NCBI GenBank assembly: GCA_902805485.1
Contig: CADCTM010000925.1
Location: 1 to 6,381, forward strand
Length of the DNA: 6,381 bases
Source: an uncultured Coleofasciculus sp.
GTDB taxonomy: Bacteria; Cyanobacteriota; Cyanobacteriia; Cyanobacteriales; Coleofasciculaceae
Direction of reading: 5' to 3'
Shown: positions 1-6,335 of the stretch, one piece after another
How positions within the stretch are numbered: the stretch's first letter is position 1
Layout of the letters: each line of letters begins with the position of its first letter
Position numbers and translations under genes: made by a program
The notes under the pieces: generated by a model
What the model was told of the DNA's origin: nothing
The model's input: only the letters and a program-made list of their open reading frames with translations
Databases searched by the model: none

Positions 1-382
1 CTAAAGGTCGCACTTGTCCGGCTTTTTCGGAATAACATTCACCCAACCTAATCTCTTGTGGTGTCAATAACCCCATATCCCAACCTTCTCCTAACACCAA
101 TTGATGTAGTTCCACTGTTAAGGGAGCATGGAAAACATGGCGAATTACATCTGAGTCTGAATAACAACGAAATTTCGAGACAACAGGCGGCGTATAGCTA
201 ATTTATTCCAGCAGTTCCCGCATAACAGCGGATTCGGGTGTCTCACCGGGATCAATATGACCGCCGAAAAAACCCCAATGACCAGGGTAGATAATACCAG
301 GGATGTTATCACGTAGCTGCATCAGAAATCGGTGGTTAGCGTGGAGAATTGCGATCGCAACTTCAACTCGTTTATGATTCAT
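1..382 (-). pseudogene. Nudix hydrolase gene with in-frame stop inside the Nudix box (3' end outside window)
   Basis: Reading leftward from the ATG at 382-380, the frame encodes MNHKRVEVAIAILHANHRFL and then a Nudix box. The box has GGHIDPGE (about residues 40-47), seven residues, then RELLE (residues 55-59). The next codon, 205-203, is TAA. The family consensus GX5EX7REUXEEXGU demands a second glutamate there, so one G-to-T change (GAA to TAA) explains the stop. After it the same frame stays open for 66 codons to the window edge and still looks Nudix-like (ISYTPPVV, then HVFHAPLTVEL). Nudix enzymes hydrolyse nucleoside diphosphate-linked compounds; the substrate here cannot be told. The start overlaps the stop of the upstream lipoprotein gene (ATGA, 379-382), so the two are probably cotranscribed and translationally coupled. 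As written only a 59-residue fragment would be made. Either the gene was inactivated recently or the base at 205 is a sequencing error. Confidence 0.85.
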
Positions 383-858
383 GACTTCGCACTTCCTCTT
401 GTGGGTAGTTGTCCTGCCTTGCGTTCCAGTTGCTGTTCTTGTTGAACATAAACTTCCCCTAACTCTTGTCCACTGACAGGAACGCTTTGAAATTGCAGTT
501 GACCTTTAATCAAAACTTCATCCCCAACATTTGGAACAGTTTGATTAGTAATTACCCAAATTGCCCCAGTAGCATCTTGAAGTTTATAAGCACCCGCTTC
601 TAAAAATGGCGCACGGTTGGCAACTTGACCTTGAAGGTAAACCATACCCTCCTTAGATTCTTTAAGGTCGCTAATTTTCGTGACATTTACGCCAAATTGG
701 CTGATATTAATGCCACCAATCCCCAGTGAGCCACTACAGCTCACAATTCCTACCCCAAAAAGTAAAAAGCACGGTATAAAGTAAAACATTTTGGAATGTT
801 GCCTGCGTCCAGTTAACCAGGAAGGAAGGCTTTCTAACGTTCTCTGTGGCATAGCCAT
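379..858 (-). CDS. predicted lipoprotein with OB-fold-like domain
   Basis: Counting from the ATG at 858-856, this is a protein of 159 residues. A basic stretch (TGRRQHSK, about 16-23) precedes a hydrophobic segment (about 24-40) ending in GIVSC, an acceptable lipobox with Cys41. It is therefore probably exported and lipid-modified, a substrate for Lgt, LspA and Lnt. The mature part has alternating strands around VYLQGQVANRAPF, YKLQDATGAIWVIT and VGDEVLIKGQLQFQS. That pattern resembles the small OB-fold domains of bacterial tRNA_anti-like or BOF-type proteins. No function is assigned. Possible starts are GTG 873, TTG 870, ATG 858, ATG 852 and ATG 789. I prefer 858 because GAGAG lies 5 bases upstream, but this is uncertain. 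The stop overlaps the ATG of the downstream Nudix gene by 4 bases. Confidence 0.7.
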   Translation of the reverse strand: MAMPQRTLESLPSWLTGRRQHSKMFYFIPCFLLFGVGIVSCSGSLGIGGINISQFGVNVTKISDLKESKEGMVYLQGQVANRAPFLEAGAYKLQDATGAIWVITNQTVPNVGDEVLIKGQLQFQSVPVSGQELGEVYVQQEQQLERKAGQLPTRGSAKS

Positions 859-904
859 AACTGCTCTCAACACTAAACCGCACGCATATGGTTATGGTTA
901 TAGC
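849..904 (-). promoter_or_regulatory. possible hairpin covering the lipoprotein start codons
   Basis: On the minus-strand transcript ATAACCATAAC (901-891) can pair with GTTATGGCTAT (861-851). Ten of 11 positions are Watson-Crick with one A/C mismatch, and a further GC/GC pair follows across a one-base bulge. The 29-base loop holds the GAGAG ribosome-site candidate and the GTG/TTG start candidates. The 3' arm holds both nearby ATG codons (858-856 and 852-850). If it folds, it would hide these starts and could limit translation. The pairing is seen in the sequence; the regulation is inference. Confidence 0.3.
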
Positions 905-1111
905 GTGGGCATCTCCAGATGGAAAGGAGCTGAACACACAGTCAGGGTTAATTTAATCCTTAAAAGTCTTTTTAAAGCCCTACAGCACGATACAAATCGT
1001 AAAGCGTTTTTCACCAAAGAGCGCAATCTGTGAAATTGTTATCGTTTATGGTCTAACCCCCGGCATTCCTCTCACCTCATTACCCCAACAACAAGGCTAT
1101 ACGAAATTGCA

Positions 1112-1987
1112 ATGCACTCGAATTCTGCCCAATTACTAGATGGTAAAGCCCTCGCTCAACGGATTCAGACACAACTCGCCGAACAAGTTCAACAGTTGCT
1201 CACTTCAAATGGACGCCCCCCAGGATTAGCCGTGCTGATGGTGGGTGATAACCCCGCAAGCGCTGCCTATGTCCGTAACAAAGAGCGTGCCTGCGCCAAA
1301 GTTGGCATCACCTCTTTTGGTCGTCATTTCCCTGCAAACACCGGACAGGAGGAACTAGCACAAACAATTCAAGCCTTAAATGAAGACGATCGCGTCGATG
1401 GTATTCTTGTTCAACTGCCCTTACCTGAGCATTTGGATGCGGTTTCCTTGCTTCATCAAATTCATCCGGATAAAGATGCCGATGGCTTGCATCCAGTTAA
1501 TCTAGGGCGCTTGGTGCGGGGAGAAACTGGCTTACGCAGTTGTACGCCTGCCGGCGTGATGCGCCTGTTACGGGAGTATCAGCTTGAGGTGAAAGGGAAA
1601 ACGGCTGTGGTTGTCGGGCGCAGTATTTTGGTCGGTAAACCCCTAGCGCTGATGCTGCTAGAAGCCGATGCAACGGTGACAGTTGCCCATTCTCGGACGC
1701 CAAATCTCCCCGAAATTGCCCGTAGTGCAGACATTTTAATTGCTGCCGTCGGACGCCCTCAATTAATCACTGCCGACTGGGTAAAACCCCAAGCTGTAGT
1801 AATTGATGTGGGGATCAATCGCGTCACCGATGAAAGTGGTCAATCTCGCTTGGTCGGAGATGTTGACTTTGATCCGGTTCGGGAAGTGGCACAATTTCTG
1901 ACCCCGGTTCCCGGTGGGGTTGGCGCGATGACCGTTGCCATGTTATTACACAATACGGTACTTAGTTATACTAAAGCCCACTCATAA
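1112..1987 (+). CDS. folD: bifunctional methylenetetrahydrofolate dehydrogenase / methenyltetrahydrofolate cyclohydrolase
   Basis: FolD is a cytosolic enzyme that interconverts 5,10-methylene-THF, methenyl-THF and 10-formyl-THF, using NADP. It supplies one-carbon units for purines and formyl-Met-tRNA. The 291-residue length is normal. The catalytic region is YVRNKERAC, with Tyr53 and Lys57 matching E. coli Tyr52 and Lys56. ILVQLPLP (98-105, Gln101) and DKDADG (120-125, Asp124) supply the other folate-site residues. The nucleotide-binding signature GRSILVGKP is at 169-177. The C-terminal signature reads PGGVGAMT (267-274) where most of the family has PGGVGPMT. No good Shine-Dalgarno is visible before the ATG; AAGG lies about 16 bases upstream. 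It leads a same-strand cluster, with crtE 62 bases downstream. A 250-base spacer separates it from the divergent lipoprotein gene, and I found no convincing promoter boxes there. Confidence 0.97.
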   Translation: MHSNSAQLLDGKALAQRIQTQLAEQVQQLLTSNGRPPGLAVLMVGDNPASAAYVRNKERACAKVGITSFGRHFPANTGQEELAQTIQALNEDDRVDGILVQLPLPEHLDAVSLLHQIHPDKDADGLHPVNLGRLVRGETGLRSCTPAGVMRLLREYQLEVKGKTAVVVGRSILVGKPLALMLLEADATVTVAHSRTPNLPEIARSADILIAAVGRPQLITADWVKPQAVVIDVGINRVTDESGQSRLVGDVDFDPVREVAQFLTPVPGGVGAMTVAMLLHNTVLSYTKAHS

Positions 1988-2033
1988 AGACACTAACGCT
2001 CGTAGAATTGTTAGGACAGTAAATAAACAAATC

Positions 2034-2048
2034 GAGGACTAATTAAGG
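2034..2048 (+). promoter_or_regulatory. ribosome-binding candidates for crtE
   Basis: GAGGA at 2034-2038 ends 11 bases before the crtE ATG, a little far for a Shine-Dalgarno. AAGG at 2045-2048 is only one base from the ATG and too close. GAGGA is the better candidate and supports the start at 2050. The folD-crtE spacer holds no clear terminator, so the two genes are probably cotranscribed. Confidence 0.35.
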
Positions 2049-2049
2049 C

Positions 2050-2979
2050 ATGGTAGCGACGGATGGGCGACCTGCTCCCAAAGGGGAATCCCCGGCTTTT
2101 GACTTATCAACATACTTGAAAGGGCGGCAGGCACAAGTAGAGGAAGCTCTAGACCTTTCCCTCCCGCTGATTTATCCCGAAAAGATTTACGAGGCAATGC
2201 GCTATTCCCTCTTAGCAGGGGGTAAACGCCTGCGTCCGATTCTTTGCCTTGCTACCTGCGAACTCGCCGGTGGAACAATTGAGATGGCAATGCCAACGGC
2301 TTGTGCTTTGGAAATGATTCACACCATGTCGTTAATTCATGATGATTTACCCGCCATGGATAACGACGACTACCGCCGGGGCAAACTGACGAACCACAAG
2401 GTTTACGGTGAAGATATTGCGATTTTGGCGGGAGATGGCTTATTGGCTTATGCCTTTGAGTATGTGGCGGATCAAACTCAGAATGTCCCCGCACAGCGAG
2501 TATTGCAGGTAATTACTCGCTTAGGTCGAGCCGTGGGCGCTTCGGGATTGGTTGGTGGTCAAGTGCTTGACTTGGAGTCGGAGGGACTTTCAGATATTCA
2601 GGAAGAAACTCTTAATTTTATTCATACTCACAAAACTGGAGCATTGCTAGAAGCTTGTGTGGTTTGTGGTGGAATTTTAGCCGGGGTGACAGAGGCGGAC
2701 TTGGGACGACTGTCTCGCTATGCCCAAAATATTGGGTTAGCGTTTCAAATCGTCGATGACGTTTTGGATATTACTGCCACTCAGGAGGAACTGGGAAAAA
2801 CGGCGGGGAAAGATTTAATCGCTCAAAAGGCAACGTATCCAAGTCTTTGGGGAATTGAAGCATCAATTGCCAAAGCCAAAGAGCTAATTGAGGCGGCAAC
2901 GACAGAACTTAAGCCGTTTGGTGAGAATGCCCAAGCGCTAATTGCGATCGCTAATTATATTACGACGCGCACTCACTAG
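2050..2979 (+). CDS. crtE: geranylgeranyl diphosphate synthase (polyprenyl synthetase family)
   Basis: This trans-prenyltransferase condenses IPP with DMAPP, GPP or FPP to give C20 GGPP, precursor of carotenoids, the chlorophyll phytyl chain and prenylquinones. The protein has 309 residues. Visible motifs are GGKRLRP (57-63, IPP binding), the first aspartate-rich motif DDLPAMD (98-104, with Asp98, Asp99 and Asp104), RRGK (109-112), GGQVLD (169-174), KT (195-196) and the second aspartate-rich motif DDVLD (236-240). The four residues between the aspartates of the first motif, and the run [11 protein letters not shown] just before and into it, are typical of plant and cyanobacterial GGPP synthases. 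An FPP synthase is closely related, but that context favours GGPP. It lies 62 bases after folD and 100 bases before the DUF212 gene. A HIP1 octamer sits near its 3' end. The N-terminal residues up to about 20 are low-complexity, as is usual before the alpha-helical core. Confidence 0.95.
   Translation: MVATDGRPAPKGESPAFDLSTYLKGRQAQVEEALDLSLPLIYPEKIYEAMRYSLLAGGKRLRPILCLATCELAGGTIEMAMPTACALEMIHTMSLIHDDLPAMDNDDYRRGKLTNHKVYGEDIAILAGDGLLAYAFEYVADQTQNVPAQRVLQVITRLGRAVGASGLVGGQVLDLESEGLSDIQEETLNFIHTHKTGALLEACVVCGGILAGVTEADLGRLSRYAQNIGLAFQIVDDVLDITATQEELGKTAGKDLIAQKATYPSLWGIEASIAKAKELIEAATTELKPFGENAQALIAIANYITTRTH
2944..2951. repeat. HIP1 octamer GCGATCGC (one of four copies)
   Basis: This perfect palindrome also occurs at 351-358 (inside the Nudix gene), 3305-3312 (DUF212 gene) and 5434-5441 (lnt). 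HIP1 is hugely over-represented in most cyanobacterial genomes and is the best short taxonomic marker in this window. All four copies lie inside coding frames, where they encode different peptides, so they are not protein-driven. Confidence 0.9.
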
Positions 2980-3038
2980 TTGTTGGTTGGAGTGTTAGTT
3001 GTTGGATTGGATCAATAACTAACAACTACCACCAACAA
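2980..3038 (+). repeat. long imperfect inverted repeat (stem-loop) after crtE
   Basis: Starting one base after the crtE stop, the arms 2980-3000 and 3017-3038 pair as TTGTTGG with CCAACAA, TGG with CCA, AGT with ACT and GTTAGTT with AACTAAC. That makes 20 pairs broken only by single-base bulges at 2987, 3024 and 3028. The apical 16 bases can form ATTG/CAAT (3006-3009 with 3013-3016) around a GAT loop. No T-run follows, so it is not a standard intrinsic terminator. It could stabilise the crtE 3' end, be a processing site, or be a dispersed repeat. Confidence 0.75.
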
Positions 3039-3062
3039 ATCCTAACCACTAACCCCTAACAA
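3019..3062 (+). repeat. degenerate CTAACNN heptanucleotide repeat
   Basis: Units CTAACAA (3019-3025) and CTACCAC (3026-3032) are followed by a 9-base interruption. CTAACCA (3042-3048), CTAACCC (3049-3055) and CTAACAA (3056-3062) then run in phase. The complement of the same unit forms the left arm of the adjoining stem-loop. This resembles the short tandemly repeated heptamers (STRR type) of cyanobacterial spacers, though the unit is not one of the named STRR sequences I recall. It ends 17 bases before the DUF212 ATG. Confidence 0.6.
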
Positions 3063-3079
3063 TTTTCAAGAAAAAAATT

Positions 3080-3535
3080 ATGCAGGACTTTGGCGACATA
3101 TTAAACAACCAGGTGCTGCTGGTTGCGCTTATTGCTTGTCTGATTGCTCAACTCTCTAAACTTGTTGTCGAACTCACAAAAAATCGTAAATTTAATCTGC
3201 GTGTTCTCGTAACGACAGGCGGGATGCCTAGCGCTCACTCGGCATTCGTTTCTGCCCTTGCGGCAGGGGTGGGGCAAACTTTAGGATGGGCTTCTCCTGA
3301 ATTTGCGATCGCCTTAATTTTTGCTGTGATTGTGATGTACGATGCGGCGGGTGTGCGTCAGGCTGCGGGTAAGCAAGCTCGCATTCTTAATCAAATTATT
3401 GATGAGTTATTTACTGAAGGTAAACAGTTCAACGAAGACCGTCTCAAGGAATTACTCGGACACACGCCCTTTCAGGTCATTGTCGGGCTTATCCTCGGCA
3501 TTGCTATCTCCTGTTTAGCCGCTCCCTCTTATTAG
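3080..3535 (+). CDS. divergent PAP2 family (DUF212) membrane protein
   Basis: This 151-residue protein fits the DUF212 family (B. subtilis YuiD and plant plastid homologues), distant relatives of PAP2 acid phosphatases. Conserved blocks are GGMPSAHSA (47-55), like the PAP2 PSGH motif; YDAAGVRQAAGKQA (87-100); and LLGHTPFQVIVG (125-136), whose His128 may stand for the C-terminal PAP2 histidine. Hydrophobic segments at about 11-30, 52-70, 75-90 and 131-148 suggest an integral membrane protein. The substrate is unknown; lipid or prenyl phosphates are the obvious candidates given the superfamily and the crtE neighbour, but that is inference. The ATG at 3080 follows an A-rich stretch (caagaaaaaaatt) with no good Shine-Dalgarno. 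Its stop lies 8 bases from the stop of the convergent DUF4870 gene. It carries a HIP1 octamer at 3305-3312. Confidence 0.9.
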   Translation: MQDFGDILNNQVLLVALIACLIAQLSKLVVELTKNRKFNLRVLVTTGGMPSAHSAFVSALAAGVGQTLGWASPEFAIALIFAVIVMYDAAGVRQAAGKQARILNQIIDELFTEGKQFNEDRLKELLGHTPFQVIVGLILGIAISCLAAPSY

Positions 3536-3543
3536 TAGCTTGA

Positions 3544-3879
3544 CTAAACTAAGCGAAAAATATACGGATAATGGTAGGGTTGGCTAGGATTATCCAGAAC
3601 CTTGACCAGGGCAATAATCGGCATGATAAAACTCACAATACCCAACCCAATAAGCAGCGGAATCCCAATAAGTAAAAGGCTCAACAAAACAAAGACAAGT
3701 GCATAAATATAAAGGTTGATGTGGAAATTGATCGATTCTTTAGCATTGGCTTTGACAACAGAATCGTCGGTTGTAAATAAAATTACAAGCGGTATCCCGA
3801 CAGACAGAAACAAAGAGCTAAAAAAAATCGCTCCATGACATAGCGCGGACAAAAGCTTTCCTTGATTTAAGTTATCCAT
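3544..3879 (-). CDS. DUF4870 domain membrane protein
   Basis: This small membrane protein of 111 residues has the DUF4870 layout. A short polar start containing LLSALCHGAIFF is followed by a first membrane segment (about 16-36) and a polar loop with the family-typical KANAKESINFHINLYIY (43-59). Two closely spaced membrane segments follow (about 56-72 and 74-95), then a conserved tail, YHYPYIFRLV. Function is unknown in the family; some annotations compare it with Tic20-like or heat-shock membrane proteins, which I would not rely on. The start ATG (3879-3877) has GGA about 8 bases upstream. The gene converges on the DUF212 gene and lies 224 bases downstream of lnt on the same strand, so it probably has its own promoter. 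I could not identify that promoter. Confidence 0.8.
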   Translation of the reverse strand: MDNLNQGKLLSALCHGAIFFSSLFLSVGIPLVILFTTDDSVVKANAKESINFHINLYIYALVFVLLSLLLIGIPLLIGLGIVSFIMPIIALVKVLDNPSQPYHYPYIFRLV

Positions 3880-4103
3880 ACTGCTGTTCCAGAATCAGTT
3901 AAATTGGCTAGCTCTTTACTTTTCTCTGACGATATTAGACATCTCGCCTGCATCCTAGAAGGCTCCCTAATTGAGTTGATTCTGCGGGAAGCTTCAACTA
4001 ATATTTCCCCATGCGTTGAGGACTAGGTGGCTGATGCGTGATGCCTGCAAGAGAGGAATATTATTCAACTACCAACTAAAGCCACAGCATTCCAGATTTC
4101 TAC
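3880..4103. other. spacer between lnt and the DUF4870 gene
   Basis: No gene is supported here; short frames on either strand lack family features. A perfect 8-base palindrome GAAGCTTC and a 14-base word (4040-4053) that recurs inside lnt at 5686-5699 are the only structures seen. A weak minus-strand promoter pair, TTGAAG with TCAATT at 17-base spacing, is present but unconvincing. Confidence 0.5.
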
Positions 4104-5717
4104 TCAGATTTTTGGCAAACGTTTCAACCCTAACCACGATAAGCCAGCACAGCCTAACAAAACAGGCGTTAACCAGTCACCCCAACGCACATAAAACGTT
4201 TGGGTTTGCCGCCGATAAATGGTGTCGGCATGAATTTCATCGGTATTAATCCCAGAAATCCAAACTGTTCTGCCGTGGGGGTCTACAATGCCGGAATAGC
4301 CTGTATTCGTTGCCCGGACTGCCCATCTATCTGTTTCAATTGCCCGCATCACATCCTGGGCATGATGTTGAGCTGGCATCGTGATACTGTAGTGGGCGTT
4401 GTTAGAAGCGGTGAGGATAAACTGACCACCAGATGCGGCCTGACGCTGGAAATGTCGAGCAAACGCTGACTCGTAGCAAATCCCAACAATTGCCCGACCA
4501 AATGGTGTATCAAATAGTTGATTAGGTTCACCCGCCGCTAAATGGGAATCTATTGGTGAAAGTCGGTCAACAATTTTGCCTAAAATTGGCTCAAAGGGAA
4601 TATATTCCCCTAACGGTACTAACTTTGCTTTGTCATACTCGCTGAAAACTTCACCTGTACCAGTTATTGTAAATAGGCTATTTGTATAGCTATTTCCATG
4701 CTGTCCATAAGCTCCTACCCAGGCAACAACACCCTTGTCCAATATTGCTGAGTAGAAGGATTGCTGTTTCAGGTTAATTAAATAAAATGGCAACGCGACT
4801 TCCGGGGTTAAAACCGCATCAACACCCAAGTCTGCTAATTTCTCATAGCCATTGGTGTATTTTTCTAATGCACGACGCTTTCCTTCGGTGAACAGTTTGA
4901 TATTGTTGCCGATATTTCCTTGAATAATTCCGACTTTTAGCGCCGCAACAGTTGGCTGAATTAAAGGACGACTGTATAGGGAAAAACCAATCAGATGTAA
5001 GGTAACAAGTAGTCCAATTGCTGTACTAAAATAAATTAAGGACTCACTTTTTTCTTTTAGATTTTCTCTAGTACTTCTTGATAGTAAATAACTTATTAAC
5101 GCTTCAGCAAGCAAACCATTTACTGCGACAATTGCCGCCGTAACTGTCGCGGGTCCCGATAGTTGACCCAGGTGTAAAATTATCAGGTTATGGGGAGTCT
5201 GGGTGTAGGAAAGGGAACTCCACCACAAGGGTCCGGCACTCCAAAGCGCCTCTAAGCCACACCAGAGGGCTGTACCCATAAGAATGCGAACTAAGGCGAG
5301 GGTTTTGGGCTTTCGAGTAACTGCGCGTTTTCCTACCCCTTGTAAAGGGGAGTTCAATAGCCAAAATAGACTAGCAGACCATGTGGCGACTAAGACGGCG
5401 CCGCACAAGGTGATGGCAGTCCAGCAGAAAAATGCGATCGCTAAACTTGCTAACCACGGGACTCCCATCCAAGTCATTGGGTGAACGCCAGTGATCCAAA
5501 ATAGCGCCAGACCGTGATATCCTATGCCCCAAATTAGACCGTTCAAAGCACTTTGGCGAACACTCTTACCTCTAGCTATTAAGAACCATAAGGGAACCAA
5601 AGCAACCCATGCTAAAGACCAAGCTTCAACGGGGGCGGGTGTTAACCCCATGAGGATGCCGCCGCTTAATGGCAAAAGTAACTGAGATGCCTGCAAGAGG
5701 CGCTTTGAAGTTTTCAT
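4104..5717 (-). CDS. lnt: apolipoprotein N-acyltransferase
   Basis: Lnt transfers an acyl chain from phospholipid to the N-terminal cysteine of diacylated lipoproteins at the periplasmic face of the inner membrane, the last step of lipoprotein maturation. From the ATG at 5717 it has 537 residues, close to the usual 500-540. An N-terminal hydrophobic half (about 1-250, some six or seven segments) is followed by a nitrilase-like domain beginning LKVGIIQGNIG (about 260). The catalytic triad is visible: Glu306 in TPEVALPF, Lys363 in YDKAKLVPLGEYIP and Cys414 in GICYES, with the accessory Glu371 and Glu416. Spacing matches E. coli Glu267, Lys335, Glu343, Cys387 and Glu389. SNNAHYS stands where E. 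coli-type enzymes have NDAWFG, probably a lineage feature. A final membrane segment (about 513-529) ends the protein. A TTG at 5729 would add four residues; ATG is preferred, though neither has a clear Shine-Dalgarno. Confidence 0.95.
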   Translation of the reverse strand: MKTSKRLLQASQLLLPLSGGILMGLTPAPVEAWSLAWVALVPLWFLIARGKSVRQSALNGLIWGIGYHGLALFWITGVHPMTWMGVPWLASLAIAFFCWTAITLCGAVLVATWSASLFWLLNSPLQGVGKRAVTRKPKTLALVRILMGTALWCGLEALWSAGPLWWSSLSYTQTPHNLIILHLGQLSGPATVTAAIVAVNGLLAEALISYLLSRSTRENLKEKSESLIYFSTAIGLLVTLHLIGFSLYSRPLIQPTVAALKVGIIQGNIGNNIKLFTEGKRRALEKYTNGYEKLADLGVDAVLTPEVALPFYLINLKQQSFYSAILDKGVVAWVGAYGQHGNSYTNSLFTITGTGEVFSEYDKAKLVPLGEYIPFEPILGKIVDRLSPIDSHLAAGEPNQLFDTPFGRAIVGICYESAFARHFQRQAASGGQFILTASNNAHYSITMPAQHHAQDVMRAIETDRWAVRATNTGYSGIVDPHGRTVWISGINTDEIHADTIYRRQTQTFYVRWGDWLTPVLLGCAGLSWLGLKRLPKI

Positions 5718-6035
5718 GATTAACTGCAAGTCACGGTCAAAGCTTGTCGCTTAATTCAATGAGGGACACACTAAACATTGTGCCTCGGAATCAAGTGGCT
5801 TGCGCTTTTCTCCTGCGTTATTTCTCAACTTCAACCGCGAGTCAGCACAATTGTGGATGTTAAATTTTGACTTTTATCTGTCGTTTATTAAGCAGAACGC
5901 TCCTAATTAAAACCTTAATAAAAGAGCAAAATTGTTGTTTTTTCAGGTCTTAATCTGTGCTTCTGCTCACCCTTATTTAGTGATGTAAATCTTGGGAATC
6001 ACGCTCAACAACTTAGCAATTTTCCTAGCCGTTTT
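5718..6035. other. gene-free AT-rich spacer upstream of lnt
   Basis: This 318-base stretch shows no supportable coding frame. It contains a bulged hairpin (GAGG-GA-CACA / TGTG-CCTC, 5761-5786, loop CTAAACAT) about 44 bases before the lnt ATG, and a perfect 10-base palindrome CACAATTGTG (5846-5855) that could be a regulator site. The most AT-rich part is about 5860-5950. I tested minus-strand -35/-10 pairs by eye and found none with good spacing, so the lnt promoter is not located. Confidence 0.55.
5761..5786 (-). promoter_or_regulatory. small hairpin in the presumed lnt leader
   Basis: GAGG (5761-5764) and CACA (5767-5770) pair with TGTG (5779-5782) and CCTC (5783-5786), with a two-base bulge and an 8-base loop. 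On the minus strand it precedes the lnt ATG by 43 bases. No T-run follows, so it is not a terminator. A role in lnt expression is only a possibility. Confidence 0.25.
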
Positions 6036-6046
6036 CTATCCGGCTA
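6026..6046 (-). other. 6-bp hairpin spanning the stop of the coiled-coil gene
   Basis: TAGCCG (6026-6031) and CGGCTA (6041-6046) form a perfect six-pair stem with a 9-base loop. The stop codon TAG (6038-6036) lies in the loop. On the minus strand it is followed by GGAAAATTGC rather than a T-run, so as an intrinsic terminator it would be weak. It may still mark the end of the transcript. Confidence 0.3.
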
Positions 6047-6335
6047 CTTGTCGCAAAAGAATTTCGGCTTTAGACACCGTATCCCTGAGTAACTTTACGC
6101 CTTCGCGCTGAAATTCTTTTGATTGATAGTGACTATGCAGTTCAAAGTTTAGAGCTTCCATATCACTCTGACAAGCCTCTAGCTCTTCTTGGTAACGCTC
6201 TACTTTTTGCTGTTCGGCACTTAGTTCGTCTTTTAAAGTCTGCACTTGCTCTCGCGAGATTTCCAATTCCTCTTCAAGTACTGAAATTTTTGCAATTAGT
6301 TCCTCAATTGCTTGACTCGGACTAGATATTTGCAT
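6036..6335 (-). CDS. small coiled-coil protein, function unknown
   Basis: This is a highly charged protein of 99 residues that I do not recognise. Residues 10-66 follow an unbroken a/d heptad pattern. The a positions are I10, I17, L24, V31, L38, V45, L52, M59 and L66; the d positions are L13, L20, S27, L34, E41, Y48, C55 and L62. A parallel coiled-coil dimer or oligomer is therefore likely. The polar d residues Ser27 and Glu41 could set partner choice or register. The tail (about 76-99) is a separate amphipathic helix. There is no signal peptide or membrane segment, so it is presumably cytosolic. The ATG at 6335 has GAGGGA 7 bases upstream, which supports it. The frame, however, stays open for 15 more codons to the window edge, so this could be the C-terminal part of a longer protein. 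Confidence 0.65.
   Translation of the reverse strand: MQISSPSQAIEELIAKISVLEEELEISREQVQTLKDELSAEQQKVERYQEELEACQSDMEALNFELHSHYQSKEFQREGVKLLRDTVSKAEILLRQVAG

Noticed and set aside
960..1000. Small hairpins TTAAAA/TTTTAA (960-975) and ACGAT/ATCGT (987-1000) upstream of folD as terminator or riboswitch
   Set aside because: The stems are short and weak and do not match any riboswitch fold I know, including THF riboswitch features.
791..1033. 80-residue plus-strand open frame between the lipoprotein gene and folD
   Set aside because: It runs antisense through the lipoprotein signal-peptide region, has no recognisable domain or Shine-Dalgarno, and its end is simple AT-rich spacer.
874..1111. Promoter boxes for folD, such as TTACCC with TATACG near 1078-1103
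   Set aside because: The -35 box is poor, and transcription would begin almost at the ATG. I could not support it over background.
3532..3547. TTAGT/ACTAA hairpin between the convergent stop codons as a bidirectional terminator
   Set aside because: The stem has only five pairs, mostly AT, largely created by the two stop codons themselves, and no T-run follows on either strand.
4016..4249. 77-residue plus-strand open frame at the 3' end of lnt
   Set aside because: About half of it is antisense to lnt, whose protein is strongly conserved, and the composition is not protein-like.
4040..5699. 14-base direct repeat GATGCCTGCAAGAG at 4040-4053 and 5686-5699 flanking lnt, suggestive of a mobile-element target duplication
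   Set aside because: The second copy lies inside the lnt coding region, not at a boundary. No terminal inverted repeats or transposase are present, and one 14-base match is only mildly unexpected in 6.4 kb.
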